Source: Thermoflavifilum sp. (lineage in GTDB: Bacteria; Bacteroidota; Bacteroidia; Chitinophagales; Chitinophagaceae). Taken from it: 64,000 nucleotides of DNA. Under the pieces are notes generated by a model that was not told the origin of the DNA, did no database searches, and saw only the letters and a list, made by a program, of their open reading frames with translations. Of the stretch, positions 55,801 to 64,000 are shown piece by piece (positions within the stretch are counted from its first letter, which is position 1; the number at the start of each line of letters is the position of its first letter). The stretch is from the NCBI GenBank assembly GCA_023511875.1, contig JAIMAQ010000012.1, positions 1 to 64,000 on the forward strand. Reading direction: 5' to 3'. The translations under genes were made by a program, and so were the position numbers.

Positions 55801-55968
55801 TCTGGGGCAGCCATTAGCCAGGTTAGAGCAGAAAATAAAGAAACACGCTTGTATTATGTGCTAGATGATTTGCATACGTTGCCAAATGTGAATTATTTAG
55901 TGAAAGTGGTAAATAAAGATCCCAACGACTTTTATGTAGAGCCAGTGCAGCATGTATTGGGCAAATAA
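52876..55968 (+). CDS. actB: Alternative complex III iron-sulfur subunit ActB
   Basis: Starting at 52876 gives a 1030-residue protein. A twin-arginine motif, PRRDFLKYLG, near residue 36 indicates Tat export. The middle region is a molybdopterin-oxidoreductase-like fold that in ACIII carries no molybdenum. The last third has a four-cluster ferredoxin module starting CIGCGACTIACQ (about 780) with further Cys groups CQQCDNAPCENVCPV, CIGTRYCMNNCPY and CSFCVQRLQ, for three [4Fe-4S] and one [3Fe-4S] in relatives. It is the central electron hub of the complex. A TTG at 52864 is a less likely start. Confidence 0.93.
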   Translation: MSEKKYWKGLEELYNTPSYQKTVRNEFPEKLPFGEEVDKLMQAKTPRRDFLKYLGFSITAATIAASCEIQVRKVIPYVNKPVDITPGVPNYYASTYVQDGDYCPVVVKTRDGRPIKIEGNTSSSITKGGTSAVVQASVLSLYDTARLRYPMIQGKEATWEELDKAVVEGLRNLGGLPIVLLTSTLMSPATEQLIQEFAAKYPNTKHVTYDAISYSGLLLANEACYGKRAIPSYHFENAQAIVGLGADFLGTWLSPVEFANQYAQTRKIKGKKANISRHIQFESYLSLTGANADYRYTHRPSQLPAIVLNLYNAVALALGKPALPNVPTLQDDQLQKGIQRAAKLLAAHPGQALVVCGSNDPRIQIVVNGLNEMLGAAGKTIDWNAPVNYRKGIDSDMQQLVADMEAGKIGALLIYGANPAYDYYDAARFAEALKKVKLTLSFNDHHDETTVLCQYVAPDNHYLESWGDAEPKAGYYSFIQPTIFPLFKTRAFQESLLSFMGETPDWHAYLMKYWEPKLGGLVSWEEALQNGVIEPKQVTLAGLPFKGDVQAAATQLAAEKPQSGELELVLYEKVAIRNGRPANNPWLQEMPDPISKCTWDNYICVSPALAWKLGISINRFNENDLNRPVAKLTAAGKEITLPVLVLPGMPQDVVAVAVGYGRSQDVGKAAGGVGKNVYPWAYFNNTTQTFHYYQPAVTLTLTGETYPLAITQTHNSFEGRPIILETTQQQYNQDPGEATREQREERERYGGDQYATEGTLYPNLYDFPGLKWGMSIDLNSCIGCGACTIACQAENNVAVVGKDQVLAHHEMHWIRIDRYFSGDPENPQVVFQPMLCQQCDNAPCENVCPVAATTHSDEGLNQMIYNRCIGTRYCMNNCPYKVRRFNWRDWQGATSFGQIKDTGDMNSDLTRMVLNPDVTVRTRGVMEKCSFCVQRLQDAKLAAKKAGRPLMDGEAVTACQQACPTQAIVFGNVHDSGAAISQVRAENKETRLYYVLDDLHTLPNVNYLVKVVNKDPNDFYVEPVQHVLGK

Positions 55969-56002
55969 GATATCCGTGTTAAACATATAATCTTGTTGTG
56001 AT

Positions 56003-57448
56003 ATGCTACATTACGAGTCAGCCGTACGTGAACCCCTGATTAATGGGACTAAAGACTATCACCAGGTAACGGAAGACATCATTAGTCCGATTGAGAAAAA
56101 ACCGGGCAAGTTGTGGTGGATAGCATTGGGTTTTTCGCTTACCATGCTTTTATTTGGCGTATGGTCGGTATTCTGGGAAGTGTATTTTGGCATAGGCGTA
56201 TGGGGGGAAAATCGCACGGTAGGTTGGGCCTGGGATATTACCAACTTCGTCTGGTGGGTAGGTATTGGTCATGCGGGTACACTCATTTCGGCTATCTTGT
56301 TGTTGTTTCGCCAGGGCTGGCGTACGGGGGTAAACCGTGCGGCCGAAGCCATGACCATATTTGCCGTACTTTGCGCTGGACAGTTTCCCGTATGGCACAT
56401 GGGGCGCGTATGGTTGGCGTTTTTCATCCTGCCCTATCCTAATAGTCGTGGACCACTATGGGTAAACTTTAACTCACCCTTGTTGTGGGATGTGTTTGCC
56501 GTAAGTACTTATTTAACCGTATCTATTTTGTTTTGGTATAGTGGGTTGATTCCAGATGTAGCCACTTTAAGAGATCGGGCAAAAAAGAAATTTGCGAAGT
56601 TTTTTTATGGGTTGTGTTCTTTTGGATGGCGGGGTACGGCCAAGGAATGGCAGCGGCTTGAGTCTTTAGGCTTATTGCTTGCAGGCTTGTCTACTCCGCT
56701 GGTGTTGTCGGTACATAGTGTAGTGTCGATGGACTTTGCCACTTCAGTGATTCCTGGCTGGCATGAAACGATTTTCCCACCTTATTTTGTAGCGGGTGCG
56801 ATTTTTTCGGGTTTTGCTATGGTGCAAACACTGCTCATTATTACCCGAAAGATTCTGCATTTAGAAGATTATGTCACTCTGGGGCACATTGAAGCAATGA
56901 ATAAAATCATTATGCTTACGGGTGGTATTGTGGCCATGGCTTATATTACCGAGTTATTTATTGCCTGGTATTCCAATGTGGTATATGAGCAAGGAGCCTT
57001 CTGGTGGAGGATTTTGGGACCATATTGGTGGGCTTATATCATTTTGATCACCTGTAATGTAGCTTCACCACAGTTGTTTTGGTTTAAGAAACTGCGTCGA
57101 AATATTCCTTTCACCTTTTTCATGTCGATCGTCGTCAACATTGGAATGTGGTTTGAACGATTTGTGATCATCGTACTTTCTTTGTATCACGATTACATGC
57201 CATCGGCATGGGTGTATTATTCTCCACGTTGGCCAGAATTAGGGTTTTACATCGGCACTTTTGGTTTGTTTTTCACCTGTTATTTACTGTTTGCTAAGTA
57301 TTTCCCCGTAATTGCGGTGTGGGAAATTCGCAGTGTGCTCAAGACCAGTGGAGAGAGCTATAAACAAAAGATGGCGGCCCTTGAACAACAGACTACTGAA
57401 GAATTTATTCAAGAAGTGCAACACCAGCATGCACTAACTGCTCATTAA
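56003..57448 (+). CDS. actC: Alternative complex III membrane subunit ActC (NrfD-like)
   Basis: This 481-residue protein has about ten membrane helices of the NrfD/PsrC family. The quinol-site region includes GIGHAGTLISAILLLFRQGW and VHSVVSMDFATSVIPGWHETIFPPYFVAGAI in two stretches, with conserved His and Asp residues. It binds quinol and couples to proton movement in ACIII. It follows actB by 34 bp. The second NrfD-like subunit ActF is the fourth gene after it. Confidence 0.94.
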   Translation: MLHYESAVREPLINGTKDYHQVTEDIISPIEKKPGKLWWIALGFSLTMLLFGVWSVFWEVYFGIGVWGENRTVGWAWDITNFVWWVGIGHAGTLISAILLLFRQGWRTGVNRAAEAMTIFAVLCAGQFPVWHMGRVWLAFFILPYPNSRGPLWVNFNSPLLWDVFAVSTYLTVSILFWYSGLIPDVATLRDRAKKKFAKFFYGLCSFGWRGTAKEWQRLESLGLLLAGLSTPLVLSVHSVVSMDFATSVIPGWHETIFPPYFVAGAIFSGFAMVQTLLIITRKILHLEDYVTLGHIEAMNKIIMLTGGIVAMAYITELFIAWYSNVVYEQGAFWWRILGPYWWAYIILITCNVASPQLFWFKKLRRNIPFTFFMSIVVNIGMWFERFVIIVLSLYHDYMPSAWVYYSPRWPELGFYIGTFGLFFTCYLLFAKYFPVIAVWEIRSVLKTSGESYKQKMAALEQQTTEEFIQEVQHQHALTAH

Positions 57449-57481
57449 TTTTTTAATGAAAAAAATTGAAAATCAAACGAT

Positions 57482-58075
57482 ATGGCTATCAAACAATTTG
57501 TGGTGGGAAGTTTTAGCGATGAAGAGCAATTGTTGCCTGCTGTAAAAAAAGTGCGGGCTCAAGGGTATAAGCTTTATGATGTGTTTACGCCATTTCCGGT
57601 GCATGGGCTCGATGCTGCGATGGGTTTACGGCAAACGGCTTTGCATACGGCAGGATTTATCTATGGCGCTTTGGGCACGGCAACGGCATTGTTGGGCATG
57701 AGCTGGATTTTTGTGGTCAGTTGGCCGTTGGATATTGGTGGCAAACCTCATTTTCCGCTACCAGCCTTCGTTCCCATCACTTTTGAATTAACGGTATTAT
57801 TTTCGGCTGTTGGTACCACGCTCACCTTTTGTTGGTTAAATCAGATCATGCCAGGTGTGAAAAAGCATATTTTTCATCCTCGCCAGAGCGACGATCGGTT
57901 TGTGATGGCTATAGAACTCACGCCGAAGACAAATGCTGAGGAAGTAAAACAGTTTCTGCTGAACAATGGTGCAGAAGAAGTGACGGTGCAAACAGCAGAA
58001 GAAGGATGGTGGTATGGCCTGTATTCTAAGCGTGAAGCATACGACGATATTAATCCGCAGTGGTCTGTTCAATGA
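57482..58075 (+). CDS. actD: Alternative complex III subunit ActD (DUF3341)
   Basis: This 197-residue protein has two membrane helices (about 57-80 and 99-122) after an N-terminal soluble domain beginning VVGSFSDEEQLLPAVKKVRA and YDVFTPFPVHGLD, a DUF3341 hallmark. A C-terminal soluble domain resembles the first and may pair with it. It stabilises the membrane arm of ACIII. It lies between actC and actE; the following gene can begin right at its stop (ATG at 58076). Confidence 0.93.
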   Translation: MAIKQFVVGSFSDEEQLLPAVKKVRAQGYKLYDVFTPFPVHGLDAAMGLRQTALHTAGFIYGALGTATALLGMSWIFVVSWPLDIGGKPHFPLPAFVPITFELTVLFSAVGTTLTFCWLNQIMPGVKKHIFHPRQSDDRFVMAIELTPKTNAEEVKQFLLNNGAEEVTVQTAEEGWWYGLYSKREAYDDINPQWSVQ

Positions 58076-58099
58076 ATGTTTAGCATAATGTATTTGAAC

Positions 58100-58726
58100 A
58101 TGAGAAAACAAAAACTAGTGATCGGGTTGAGTGCAGGAATGCTTTCTTTGGCTTTGTTTGCCTGTCAGGCTGGGAGAAACAATCCAGGCAGAATTTATGC
58201 GCCCGACATGTATTATTCCCGTGCTTATGATGCCTATTCCGTGAATCTGGTGTATCCCGATTCCATGAGCAGTCGGCCACCAGTGCCAGGCACCGTTCCC
58301 CGAGGGCATACGGTAAATGCGCACGAATTGTTGCCTTTTAACCTGCCACAGAGCGACTCTGCTTATGCTGTATCGGGTCAAGTAAAAAATCCTTTACCCG
58401 TTATTACACAGGCAACTCTAGAGGAAGGCCAAAGGCTTTTTAATATTTATTGTGCCATATGTCATGGCGAGCAATTAGATGGGCAGGGCCCACTTTACAA
58501 GAGTGGAAAATTTCCGGTGCAGCCGGCCAACTTTCACCTACCGCAATATTTGAAAATGCCCGAGGGCACGATGTTTTATTCGGTAACCTATGGTAAAAAC
58601 TTGATGGGCAGCTATGCTAGTCAGCTAAGCGAACGGCAACGCTGGGAAGTGATTGCTTATATTAAGAGTGTACAGGCAAAAGATTTGGCTAAGGGTGCAG
58701 ATAGTACGTCGGTAGCGAAGAAATAA
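58100..58726 (+). CDS. actE: Alternative complex III monoheme cytochrome lipoprotein ActE
   Basis: Starting at 58100 gives a 208-residue lipoprotein with signal MRKQKLVIGLSAGMLSLALF and lipobox Cys in FACQAG. The single heme site is CAICHGEQ, and a likely Met ligand follows in LKMPEGTMF or NLMGSYASQL. It receives electrons from ActA/ActB and passes them to oxidase or soluble cytochrome c. A start at 58076, right after the actD stop, would add eight residues before the signal and is less likely. Confidence 0.92.
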   Translation: MRKQKLVIGLSAGMLSLALFACQAGRNNPGRIYAPDMYYSRAYDAYSVNLVYPDSMSSRPPVPGTVPRGHTVNAHELLPFNLPQSDSAYAVSGQVKNPLPVITQATLEEGQRLFNIYCAICHGEQLDGQGPLYKSGKFPVQPANFHLPQYLKMPEGTMFYSVTYGKNLMGSYASQLSERQRWEVIAYIKSVQAKDLAKGADSTSVAKK

Positions 58727-58764
58727 AAATTATTTTATTCATCAATCTCGTAAGTTGAATACCT

Positions 58765-59976
58765 ATGGAGGAACGTTTTGTTATCCCGAGAAGATTCAGA
58801 AACACCAGCCTGATTTTCATAGCTATTGGTGTGATCAGTTTTCTAGCTGGATTGTTTGGCTTGCATGGCGATATAGGTGAAAAAAGATTTTGGTCGGTGT
58901 TGGTTTTCAATAGTTTATTTTTTCTTTACATGTCTGCAGCAGCCATATTTGTGTATAGTGCAGCATCGCTGGCACAAGCATCTTGGCATATTGCTTATAA
59001 GCGAGTCATTGAAGCAATTATGGTAAACGTTCCCGTGTTTGCGGTAATTGCTTTTGTGGTGATGATGAGTGTATTTATCGGAAATAAATATTTTATCTAT
59101 CCATGGCTCGACCCGCATGTGCTGGAACATGATCCTATTGTAGCAGGGAAAACACCTTTTTTAAACGTCCGTTTATTTGTCATTTTTACCGTGATTATCC
59201 TAACGGTATGGTCGCTGCTGGCTCTTAAGCTGAGGCAGATCTCGCTCCAGGAAGACCGTGCCGAACGAGGGGCTCGACGATTTTTGTGGAAAACCATCTT
59301 TTTTGCAGCTATTTTTATTGCATTTTATGCGGCAAGTATTTCCGTATCTTCTTGGCATTGGTTGATGAGCATTGCTGCCCGCTGGAAATCTACCATGTAT
59401 GGCTGGTATATATTTGCAGGATCTTTTATTTCCATCATGACGGTTATCGCCTTATTTGTTATTGCTATCAAAAACAGTGGGCAACTTCAACTCGTTAACA
59501 AAGAACATTTGCACGACTTAGGGAAGTTTATTTTTGCGTTTTCCATTTTCTGGACATATATCTGGTTTGCCCAGTACTTCCTGTTTTGGTATGGCAATAT
59601 TCCTCTGGAGTCTATGTATTTTAAGCCACAACTTTGGGGGCATTATCGGTTTTGGTTTTTGCTCGATTTGGTGATTAATTTTGCTGTGCCGTTTTTGTTG
59701 TTGATGACACGCGATGCCAAGCGGAATTATACCACTGTTACGGTGATTGCTTTGATTGTGTTTTTTGGGCACTGGTTAGATTTTTACTTAATGGTTGTTC
59801 CAACGGTGTTGCCCACACAAGGAGTGGTGCTGGGTTGGTACGAAATCGGGATCACATTAGGCTTTGTAGGACTGATGATTTGGGTAGTGTCACGAGCACT
59901 TTCACGAGCTCCATTGTATCCGCTCAATCATCCTTACCTCAAGGAAGCCATTATTCATAAATCGGATTGGGGATAA
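58765..59976 (+). CDS. actF: Alternative complex III membrane subunit ActF (second NrfD-like)
   Basis: This 403-residue protein has about ten membrane helices and is a distant relative of ActC. Typical segments include RRFLWKTIFFAAIFIAFY, SVSSWHWLMSIAARWKSTMYGWY in two pieces, and a C-terminal LGWYEIGITLGFVGLMIWVV. It is thought to hold a second proton path in ACIII. A 128-bp gap follows, after which the oxidase genes begin; this could contain a second promoter, but I see no consensus box. Confidence 0.92.
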   Translation: MEERFVIPRRFRNTSLIFIAIGVISFLAGLFGLHGDIGEKRFWSVLVFNSLFFLYMSAAAIFVYSAASLAQASWHIAYKRVIEAIMVNVPVFAVIAFVVMMSVFIGNKYFIYPWLDPHVLEHDPIVAGKTPFLNVRLFVIFTVIILTVWSLLALKLRQISLQEDRAERGARRFLWKTIFFAAIFIAFYAASISVSSWHWLMSIAARWKSTMYGWYIFAGSFISIMTVIALFVIAIKNSGQLQLVNKEHLHDLGKFIFAFSIFWTYIWFAQYFLFWYGNIPLESMYFKPQLWGHYRFWFLLDLVINFAVPFLLLMTRDAKRNYTTVTVIALIVFFGHWLDFYLMVVPTVLPTQGVVLGWYEIGITLGFVGLMIWVVSRALSRAPLYPLNHPYLKEAIIHKSDWG

Positions 59977-60104
59977 TTGTCAAATTTTTATCAATAGTAG
60001 AAGGGAATGTAACTTGAGTGTTGGTATAAAAAAAGGTTGAGTATTAAATTGCTTATAGGCGAATTATTGGTTACATGTAAATAATCATTCTAATCGTATT
60101 AGTC

Positions 60105-61157
60105 ATGTCAGGCTTTTTAGTTGTCATCGTATTGTTGCTTTTATTCATCATCGTGATTCAGATTGCTAAAGCCAGCGATTATGTAGCCATTCTGAAAGGA
60201 GAGAAGAAAGCACGAGAGCAAAGTAATCGGCTTCATTCTACATTGATGCTCATTTTTCTCATTGCAGGGCTCATTGGCTTATATGTTTGTCATCAGTTGC
60301 TCAAAGATAAGTTGTTGCCCGTGGCGGCTTCTGTACAAGGTGTGGCCATCGATCATATGATGACGATTACTTTGATCATCACGGGTATTGTATTTTTTGT
60401 GACCCAGATTTTGTTGTTTGTATTCGCATATAAATATCGTGGTCGAGAAGGGCATCAAGCCAGTTATTATCACGAAAATTCTAAGATTGAGTTTATTTGG
60501 ACGGCTATTCCTGCTCTAACGATGACCATTTTGGTAGCGATTGGGCTGAAGCATTGGTTTACTATCACTTCATCGGCACCTCCCAGCGCTATGGTCGTGG
60601 AAGTGACGGGTAAACAATTTAACTGGATATTTCGTTATCCAGGGAAAGATGGGGTGTTAGGGAAGAAGGATTATCGGTTGATCAATGAAGGAAAGTTTAA
60701 TCCACTGGGTCAAGTTTGGAGTGATCCATATAATCATGACGATGTGGTATCCAATGAGCTCCACCTGGTAGTAGGTAAGCCCGTGAAGCTGGAGATTGGT
60801 TCGCGCGATGTAATCCATGATGTGGGGTTGCCCTATTTTCGGTTAAAGATGGATGCAGTGCCTGGGGTTCCTACCACACTTTGGTTTACCCCAAAATATA
60901 CCACAGCACAGATGGCCAAAATGACTGGGGATCCTAACTTTGTATATAAGCTTGTGTGTGATCAGCTTTGTGGTGCAGGACATTATTCTATGGTAGCCAA
61001 TATTGTTGTAGAAACGCAGGAAGAATTTGATAAATGGTTGGCATCGCAGAAATCGCAATATGAGCTAGCTAAAGAGGGGGGAGCTATTCCATCGGATAGT
61101 ACCAAGATGGCTGCATTGCAAATAGCCAATCAACGAAAAAATATTTCTTTGAAATAA
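60105..61157 (+). CDS. coxB: Cytochrome c oxidase subunit II
   Basis: This 350-residue protein has three N-terminal hydrophobic segments (residues 2-20, about 45-65 and about 80-105), then a cupredoxin domain. The CuA motif is CDQLCGAGHYSM with two Cys, one His and one Met, and the upstream His is in VIHDVGLPYFRLKMDAVPG. The usual Glu in CxELC is Gln here. The soluble domain begins with VVEVTGKQFNWIFRYPG. No C-terminal cytochrome c domain is present; that function would come from ActA, ActE or a free cytochrome. It leads coxA by 29 bp. Confidence 0.95.
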   Translation: MSGFLVVIVLLLLFIIVIQIAKASDYVAILKGEKKAREQSNRLHSTLMLIFLIAGLIGLYVCHQLLKDKLLPVAASVQGVAIDHMMTITLIITGIVFFVTQILLFVFAYKYRGREGHQASYYHENSKIEFIWTAIPALTMTILVAIGLKHWFTITSSAPPSAMVVEVTGKQFNWIFRYPGKDGVLGKKDYRLINEGKFNPLGQVWSDPYNHDDVVSNELHLVVGKPVKLEIGSRDVIHDVGLPYFRLKMDAVPGVPTTLWFTPKYTTAQMAKMTGDPNFVYKLVCDQLCGAGHYSMVANIVVETQEEFDKWLASQKSQYELAKEGGAIPSDSTKMAALQIANQRKNISLK

Positions 61158-61186
61158 TTTTTAATCATTTTTTAAAATGAACAGTT

Positions 61187-63040
61187 ATGAGTAGCGAAGT
61201 TCATTTCGGCCAGGTGCAGGGGGCACAGCAAGCAGTGGCTGCGGTAGCCATACATGATGGAGATCATCATGCACATCATCATCATCAGAGCTTTATCACC
61301 AAATACATTTTCAGCCAAGATCATAAGATAATTTCGCGTCAATTTCTGATTACGGGAATGATCTGGGCCATCATTGGTGGATTTTTCTCGGTAATCTTCC
61401 GCTTGCAACTGGGTTTCCCCGATAAGTCGTTTCCTTTTTTGGAAACTATTTTTGGTCACTGGGCAGCCGGTGGGCATATCAGTCCAGAGCTATATTACCA
61501 ATTGGTGACGATGCATGGCACGATCATGATCTTTTTTGTACTAACGGCGGGATTGAGTGGCACGTTTTCTAACTTCCTCATCCCTTTACAATTGGGTGCT
61601 CGCGATATGGCTTCGCCCTTTTTAAACATGCTTTCATACTGGTTCTTCTTCGTTGCAAGTATAATCATGCTGAGTTCTTTGTTTATTCAAACAGGGCCTT
61701 CAGAAGCAGGATGGACGGCATATCCCCCATTGAGTGCCTTGCGGGAGGCTTCTGAAGGGTCAAAGCTGGGGATGGACCTATGGCTAATTAGCATGGCGGT
61801 GTTTGTGGTTTCTCAGCTATTGGCAGGATTAAACTATATTTCCACCATTCTCAATATGCGCACCAAAGGTATGAGCATGACCCGTATGCCTTTGACAATT
61901 TGGGCGCTATTTTTCACGGCTGTTTTAGGAGTGCTTTCTTTCCCTGTATTGCTATCGGGATTCATTCTTCTATTGTTTGATCGTAATCTGGGTACCAGTT
62001 TTTATCTTTCCGATATTTATATTGCAGGTCATGCCTTGCCCAATCAGGGTGGTAGCCCCATTTTGTATGAACACTTGTTTTGGTTTTTGGGTCATCCCGA
62101 AGTATACATTGTGATGTTGCCAGGTATGGGAATTACTTCTGATATGCTTGCTACGCATTCACGCAAGCCCATTTTTGGGTATTTAGCTATGGTGGGCTCT
62201 TTGTTTGCTATTGCTTCATTGTCGTTTTTGGTATGGGCTCATCATATGTTTGTATCGGGTATGAATCCTTTCCTGGGAGCTTTCTTTGTATTGTTTACCT
62301 TGTTAATTGCCGTACCTTCTTCTGTGAAAGTATTCAACTGGCTGGCCACTTTATGGCGAGGAAATGTTCAGTTTACGGTTCCCAATCTTTTTGCGATTGG
62401 ATTTGTGAGCTTGTTTATTTCGGGCGGGCTCACGGGAATTTGGCTAGGTAATTCTGCGTTAGATTTACATTTGCACGATACCTATTTTGTGATTGCGCAT
62501 TTCCATTTGGTGATGGGCATTGCTGCTTTCTTTGGGATGTTTGCAGGGGTGTATCATTGGTTTCCCAAGATGTTTGGTCGGTTTATGAATAACACCTTGG
62601 GCTACATCCATTTTTGGGTAACTTTTGTTGGAGCCTATTTGATGTTTTGGCCCATGCACTATGAAGGGCTAGCAGGAATGCCACGCCGCTATTATGAGTA
62701 CTCGGCCGATGCGCTGGCGGTATATCATCGTTTCCAGCACTTGAATGAATTTATCAGTGTGATAGCCATCATTGTATTTGCAGTACAGATTTTATTTGTA
62801 TTCAATTTCTTTTATAGCATTTTCAAAGGTCGTCCAGTAAAAGATCCGAATCCCTGGAAGGCCAATACGCTAGAATGGACTACACCTATTCATGTGGGTC
62901 ATGGTAACTGGCCAGGGGAAATCCCAGAAGTACATCGTTGGCCTTATGATTATAGCAAAAATGGAATCGATTTTATCCCCCAAACGGTGCCTGTTTCACC
63001 CGCGGAGGAAGAAGTGCAAGAATCCATAACCACTCGATAA
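61187..63040 (+). CDS. coxA: Cytochrome c oxidase subunit I (aa3-type)
   Basis: This 617-residue protein has 12 to 14 helices. The His-rich N-terminus (HDGDHHAHHHHQS) precedes the membrane part. The low-spin heme ligand is in GHWAAGGHISPELYYQ or the MHGTIMIFF helix; the binuclear centre has GHPEVYIVMLPG with the His-Tyr link, AHHMFVSGM for CuB, and FVIAHFHLVMG for the last two ligands. The K-path Lys region VPSSVKVFNWLATLW is also present. It is an A-type heme-copper oxidase. It is followed by the heme O synthase gene, 16 bp on. Confidence 0.97.
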   Translation: MSSEVHFGQVQGAQQAVAAVAIHDGDHHAHHHHQSFITKYIFSQDHKIISRQFLITGMIWAIIGGFFSVIFRLQLGFPDKSFPFLETIFGHWAAGGHISPELYYQLVTMHGTIMIFFVLTAGLSGTFSNFLIPLQLGARDMASPFLNMLSYWFFFVASIIMLSSLFIQTGPSEAGWTAYPPLSALREASEGSKLGMDLWLISMAVFVVSQLLAGLNYISTILNMRTKGMSMTRMPLTIWALFFTAVLGVLSFPVLLSGFILLLFDRNLGTSFYLSDIYIAGHALPNQGGSPILYEHLFWFLGHPEVYIVMLPGMGITSDMLATHSRKPIFGYLAMVGSLFAIASLSFLVWAHHMFVSGMNPFLGAFFVLFTLLIAVPSSVKVFNWLATLWRGNVQFTVPNLFAIGFVSLFISGGLTGIWLGNSALDLHLHDTYFVIAHFHLVMGIAAFFGMFAGVYHWFPKMFGRFMNNTLGYIHFWVTFVGAYLMFWPMHYEGLAGMPRRYYEYSADALAVYHRFQHLNEFISVIAIIVFAVQILFVFNFFYSIFKGRPVKDPNPWKANTLEWTTPIHVGHGNWPGEIPEVHRWPYDYSKNGIDFIPQTVPVSPAEEEVQESITTR

Positions 63041-63056
63041 ACCATTTTATCTCATC

Positions 63057-63956
63057 ATGTATAGAGAGCAAACGGTAGCTTGGTCGTTGACAGATAGCAT
63101 CATCAGTAAGGTTAAGGATTATTTTCTGCTCACGAAATTTACCCTAAGTTTTTTGGTGGTGTTTTCGTGCATGGTGGGCTATCTCATGGCACCCCGTGTA
63201 AATGTGGATACTGCACATATACTATTGCTTTTTGTTGCAGGTATTTGTATTGCTGGAGCAGCTAACAGTTTCAATCAGATCATTGAAAAAGATACCGATG
63301 CCTTAATGCGGCGTACTGCAGGACGTCCACTGCCATCTGGGCGTATGCAAATTGCTGAAGCTTTGACCGTAGCCGTGTTGCTCACGTTAGTGGGCTTATT
63401 TATCTTAACCGTGTATTTCAATCAACTGGCTGCTTGGGTGAGCCTGCTCTCTTTATGCTTATATGCTTTTGTATACACTCCTTGGAAGCGGTGGAATTCA
63501 CTCTCGGTTTTCGTGGGCGCTATTCCAGGGGCGCTACCCCCATTGATTGGCTGGATGGCAGCTGGGGGTGGATTAACTGCCGGTGGAATTTCTCTTTTTT
63601 TGTTACAGTTTTTTTGGCAGTTTCCTCATTTTTGGGCTATAGCTTGGCTTGCACACGACGATTACCAGCGGGCCGGCTTTAAGTTATTACCTGGTAAGGG
63701 TGGTAGGGATGTTTATACGGCGTTGCTCATTTTGAGTTTTACAGTAATGTTGATCTTAAGCAATTTTTTACCATATTTATTACAGGTATATGGCTCGTTT
63801 GCTTTATCAGTGGGGTTGTTTACTGGAGCATATTTGCTTTATCGTGGCTGGAAACTAGTTGAACAGCGCGATCAAGCATCGGCTCGTCAATTGATGTTTG
63901 CAGCTTATATCTATTTTTTAGCAGTGCAGTTTGCTATGCTGATAGATAAGATTTAA
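63057..63956 (+). CDS. ctaB: Protoheme IX farnesyltransferase (heme O synthase)
   Basis: This 299-residue UbiA-family protein has about eight helices. The polyprenyl-diphosphate and metal motif is NQIIEKDTDALMRRTAGRP, and the second conserved region is YTPWKRWNSLSVFVGAIPG with LAHDDYQRAGFKLLP as the second acidic motif. It adds a farnesyl group to heme b to give heme O, the precursor of heme A for CoxA. It ends 3 bp before the next start codon. CtaA is not in the window. Confidence 0.96.
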   Translation: MYREQTVAWSLTDSIISKVKDYFLLTKFTLSFLVVFSCMVGYLMAPRVNVDTAHILLLFVAGICIAGAANSFNQIIEKDTDALMRRTAGRPLPSGRMQIAEALTVAVLLTLVGLFILTVYFNQLAAWVSLLSLCLYAFVYTPWKRWNSLSVFVGAIPGALPPLIGWMAAGGGLTAGGISLFLLQFFWQFPHFWAIAWLAHDDYQRAGFKLLPGKGGRDVYTALLILSFTVMLILSNFLPYLLQVYGSFALSVGLFTGAYLLYRGWKLVEQRDQASARQLMFAAYIYFLAVQFAMLIDKI

Positions 63957-63959
63957 AAG

Positions 63960-64000
63960 ATGACTTACGCAGTGATTGCGCAGCGAAAAAAAATACATCC
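63960..64000 (+). CDS. Heme-copper oxidase subunit III, N-terminal fragment at the window edge
   Basis: An ATG 3 bp after the ctaB stop opens a frame of 13 complete codons, MTYAVIAQRKKIH, cut by the window end. Bacteroidota subunit III proteins often begin with a similar short segment ending RKIHP, and operon position fits. The call rests on few residues. Confidence 0.5.
   Translation, partial: MTYAVIAQRKKIH

Overview
The window comes from a member of the Bacteroidota. An assignment to Chitinophagaceae or a near relative is a guess from gene content. Three kinds of evidence agree: the sigma -7 box TAnnTTTG recurs before well-placed starts; aerobic respiration uses an alternative complex III (actABCDEF) with an aa3-type oxidase; and many gene products resemble Bacteroidota families (OxyR, the I-B Cas8b1/Cst1 set, a II-C Cas9, GH16, GH172). 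DNA is moderately AT-rich, most strongly in the CRISPR and hydrogenase-like regions.

Layout. 1-2.6 kb: paired hairpin repeats, rmuC, and a GH16 glucanase. 2.8-14.8 kb: a complete type I-B CRISPR-Cas system (cas6, cas8b1, separate small subunit, cas7, cas5, cas3, cas4, cas1, cas2), a leader, and an array of 45 repeats and 44 spacers. 14.9-27.4 kb: an ion and redox segment holding a CopB-type P1B ATPase, a six-gene membrane complex resembling hydrogenase-4/formate hydrogenlyase (hyfB, C, E, F, G, I), a secreted esterase, a small unknown gene, and a TSUP anion exporter. 27.4-35.4 kb: a type II-C CRISPR-Cas system with 27 repeats and 26 spacers on the plus strand, cas2, cas1 and cas9 on the minus strand, and a divergent plus-strand tracrRNA. 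35.6-51.3 kb: ordinary chromosome with tRNA-Asn, hflX, an S9-peptidase-like protein, an outer-membrane protein, a hybrid kinase with a response regulator, oxyR, a GH25 lysozyme, metE behind a cobalamin riboswitch, a GH172-like protein, sco1 and purN. 51.4-64 kb: the respiratory supercomplex operon actABCDEF-coxB-coxA-ctaB, with the first codons of a subunit III gene at the edge.

How the genes work together. Two CRISPR systems, each with its own cas1-cas2 adaptation pair, flank the ion/redox segment. In the II-C system the array and tracrRNA read on the plus strand, against the cas genes. Every II-C repeat ends in a consensus Bacteroidota -7 box just before the spacer, so each crRNA may start from its own promoter. 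The respiratory block passes electrons from quinol through ACIII to cytochrome c and then to oxygen; SCO1 and CtaB supply CuA copper and heme O.

The strongest oddities are as follows. The hydrogenase-like complex has lost all four Ni-binding cysteines in its large subunit and three of four N2-cluster cysteines in its small subunit, so it cannot be an ordinary hydrogenase; its hyfF also carries a +1 frameshift in an A run. Cas9 has Ala in place of the acidic residue before the HNH histidine. Cas8 is short and is followed by a separate small-subunit-like gene. One I-B spacer carries an intrinsic-terminator-like hairpin. One II-C spacer looks like a tRNA T-arm plus acceptor stem. The S9-peptidase-like protein has Gly in place of its nucleophile Ser.
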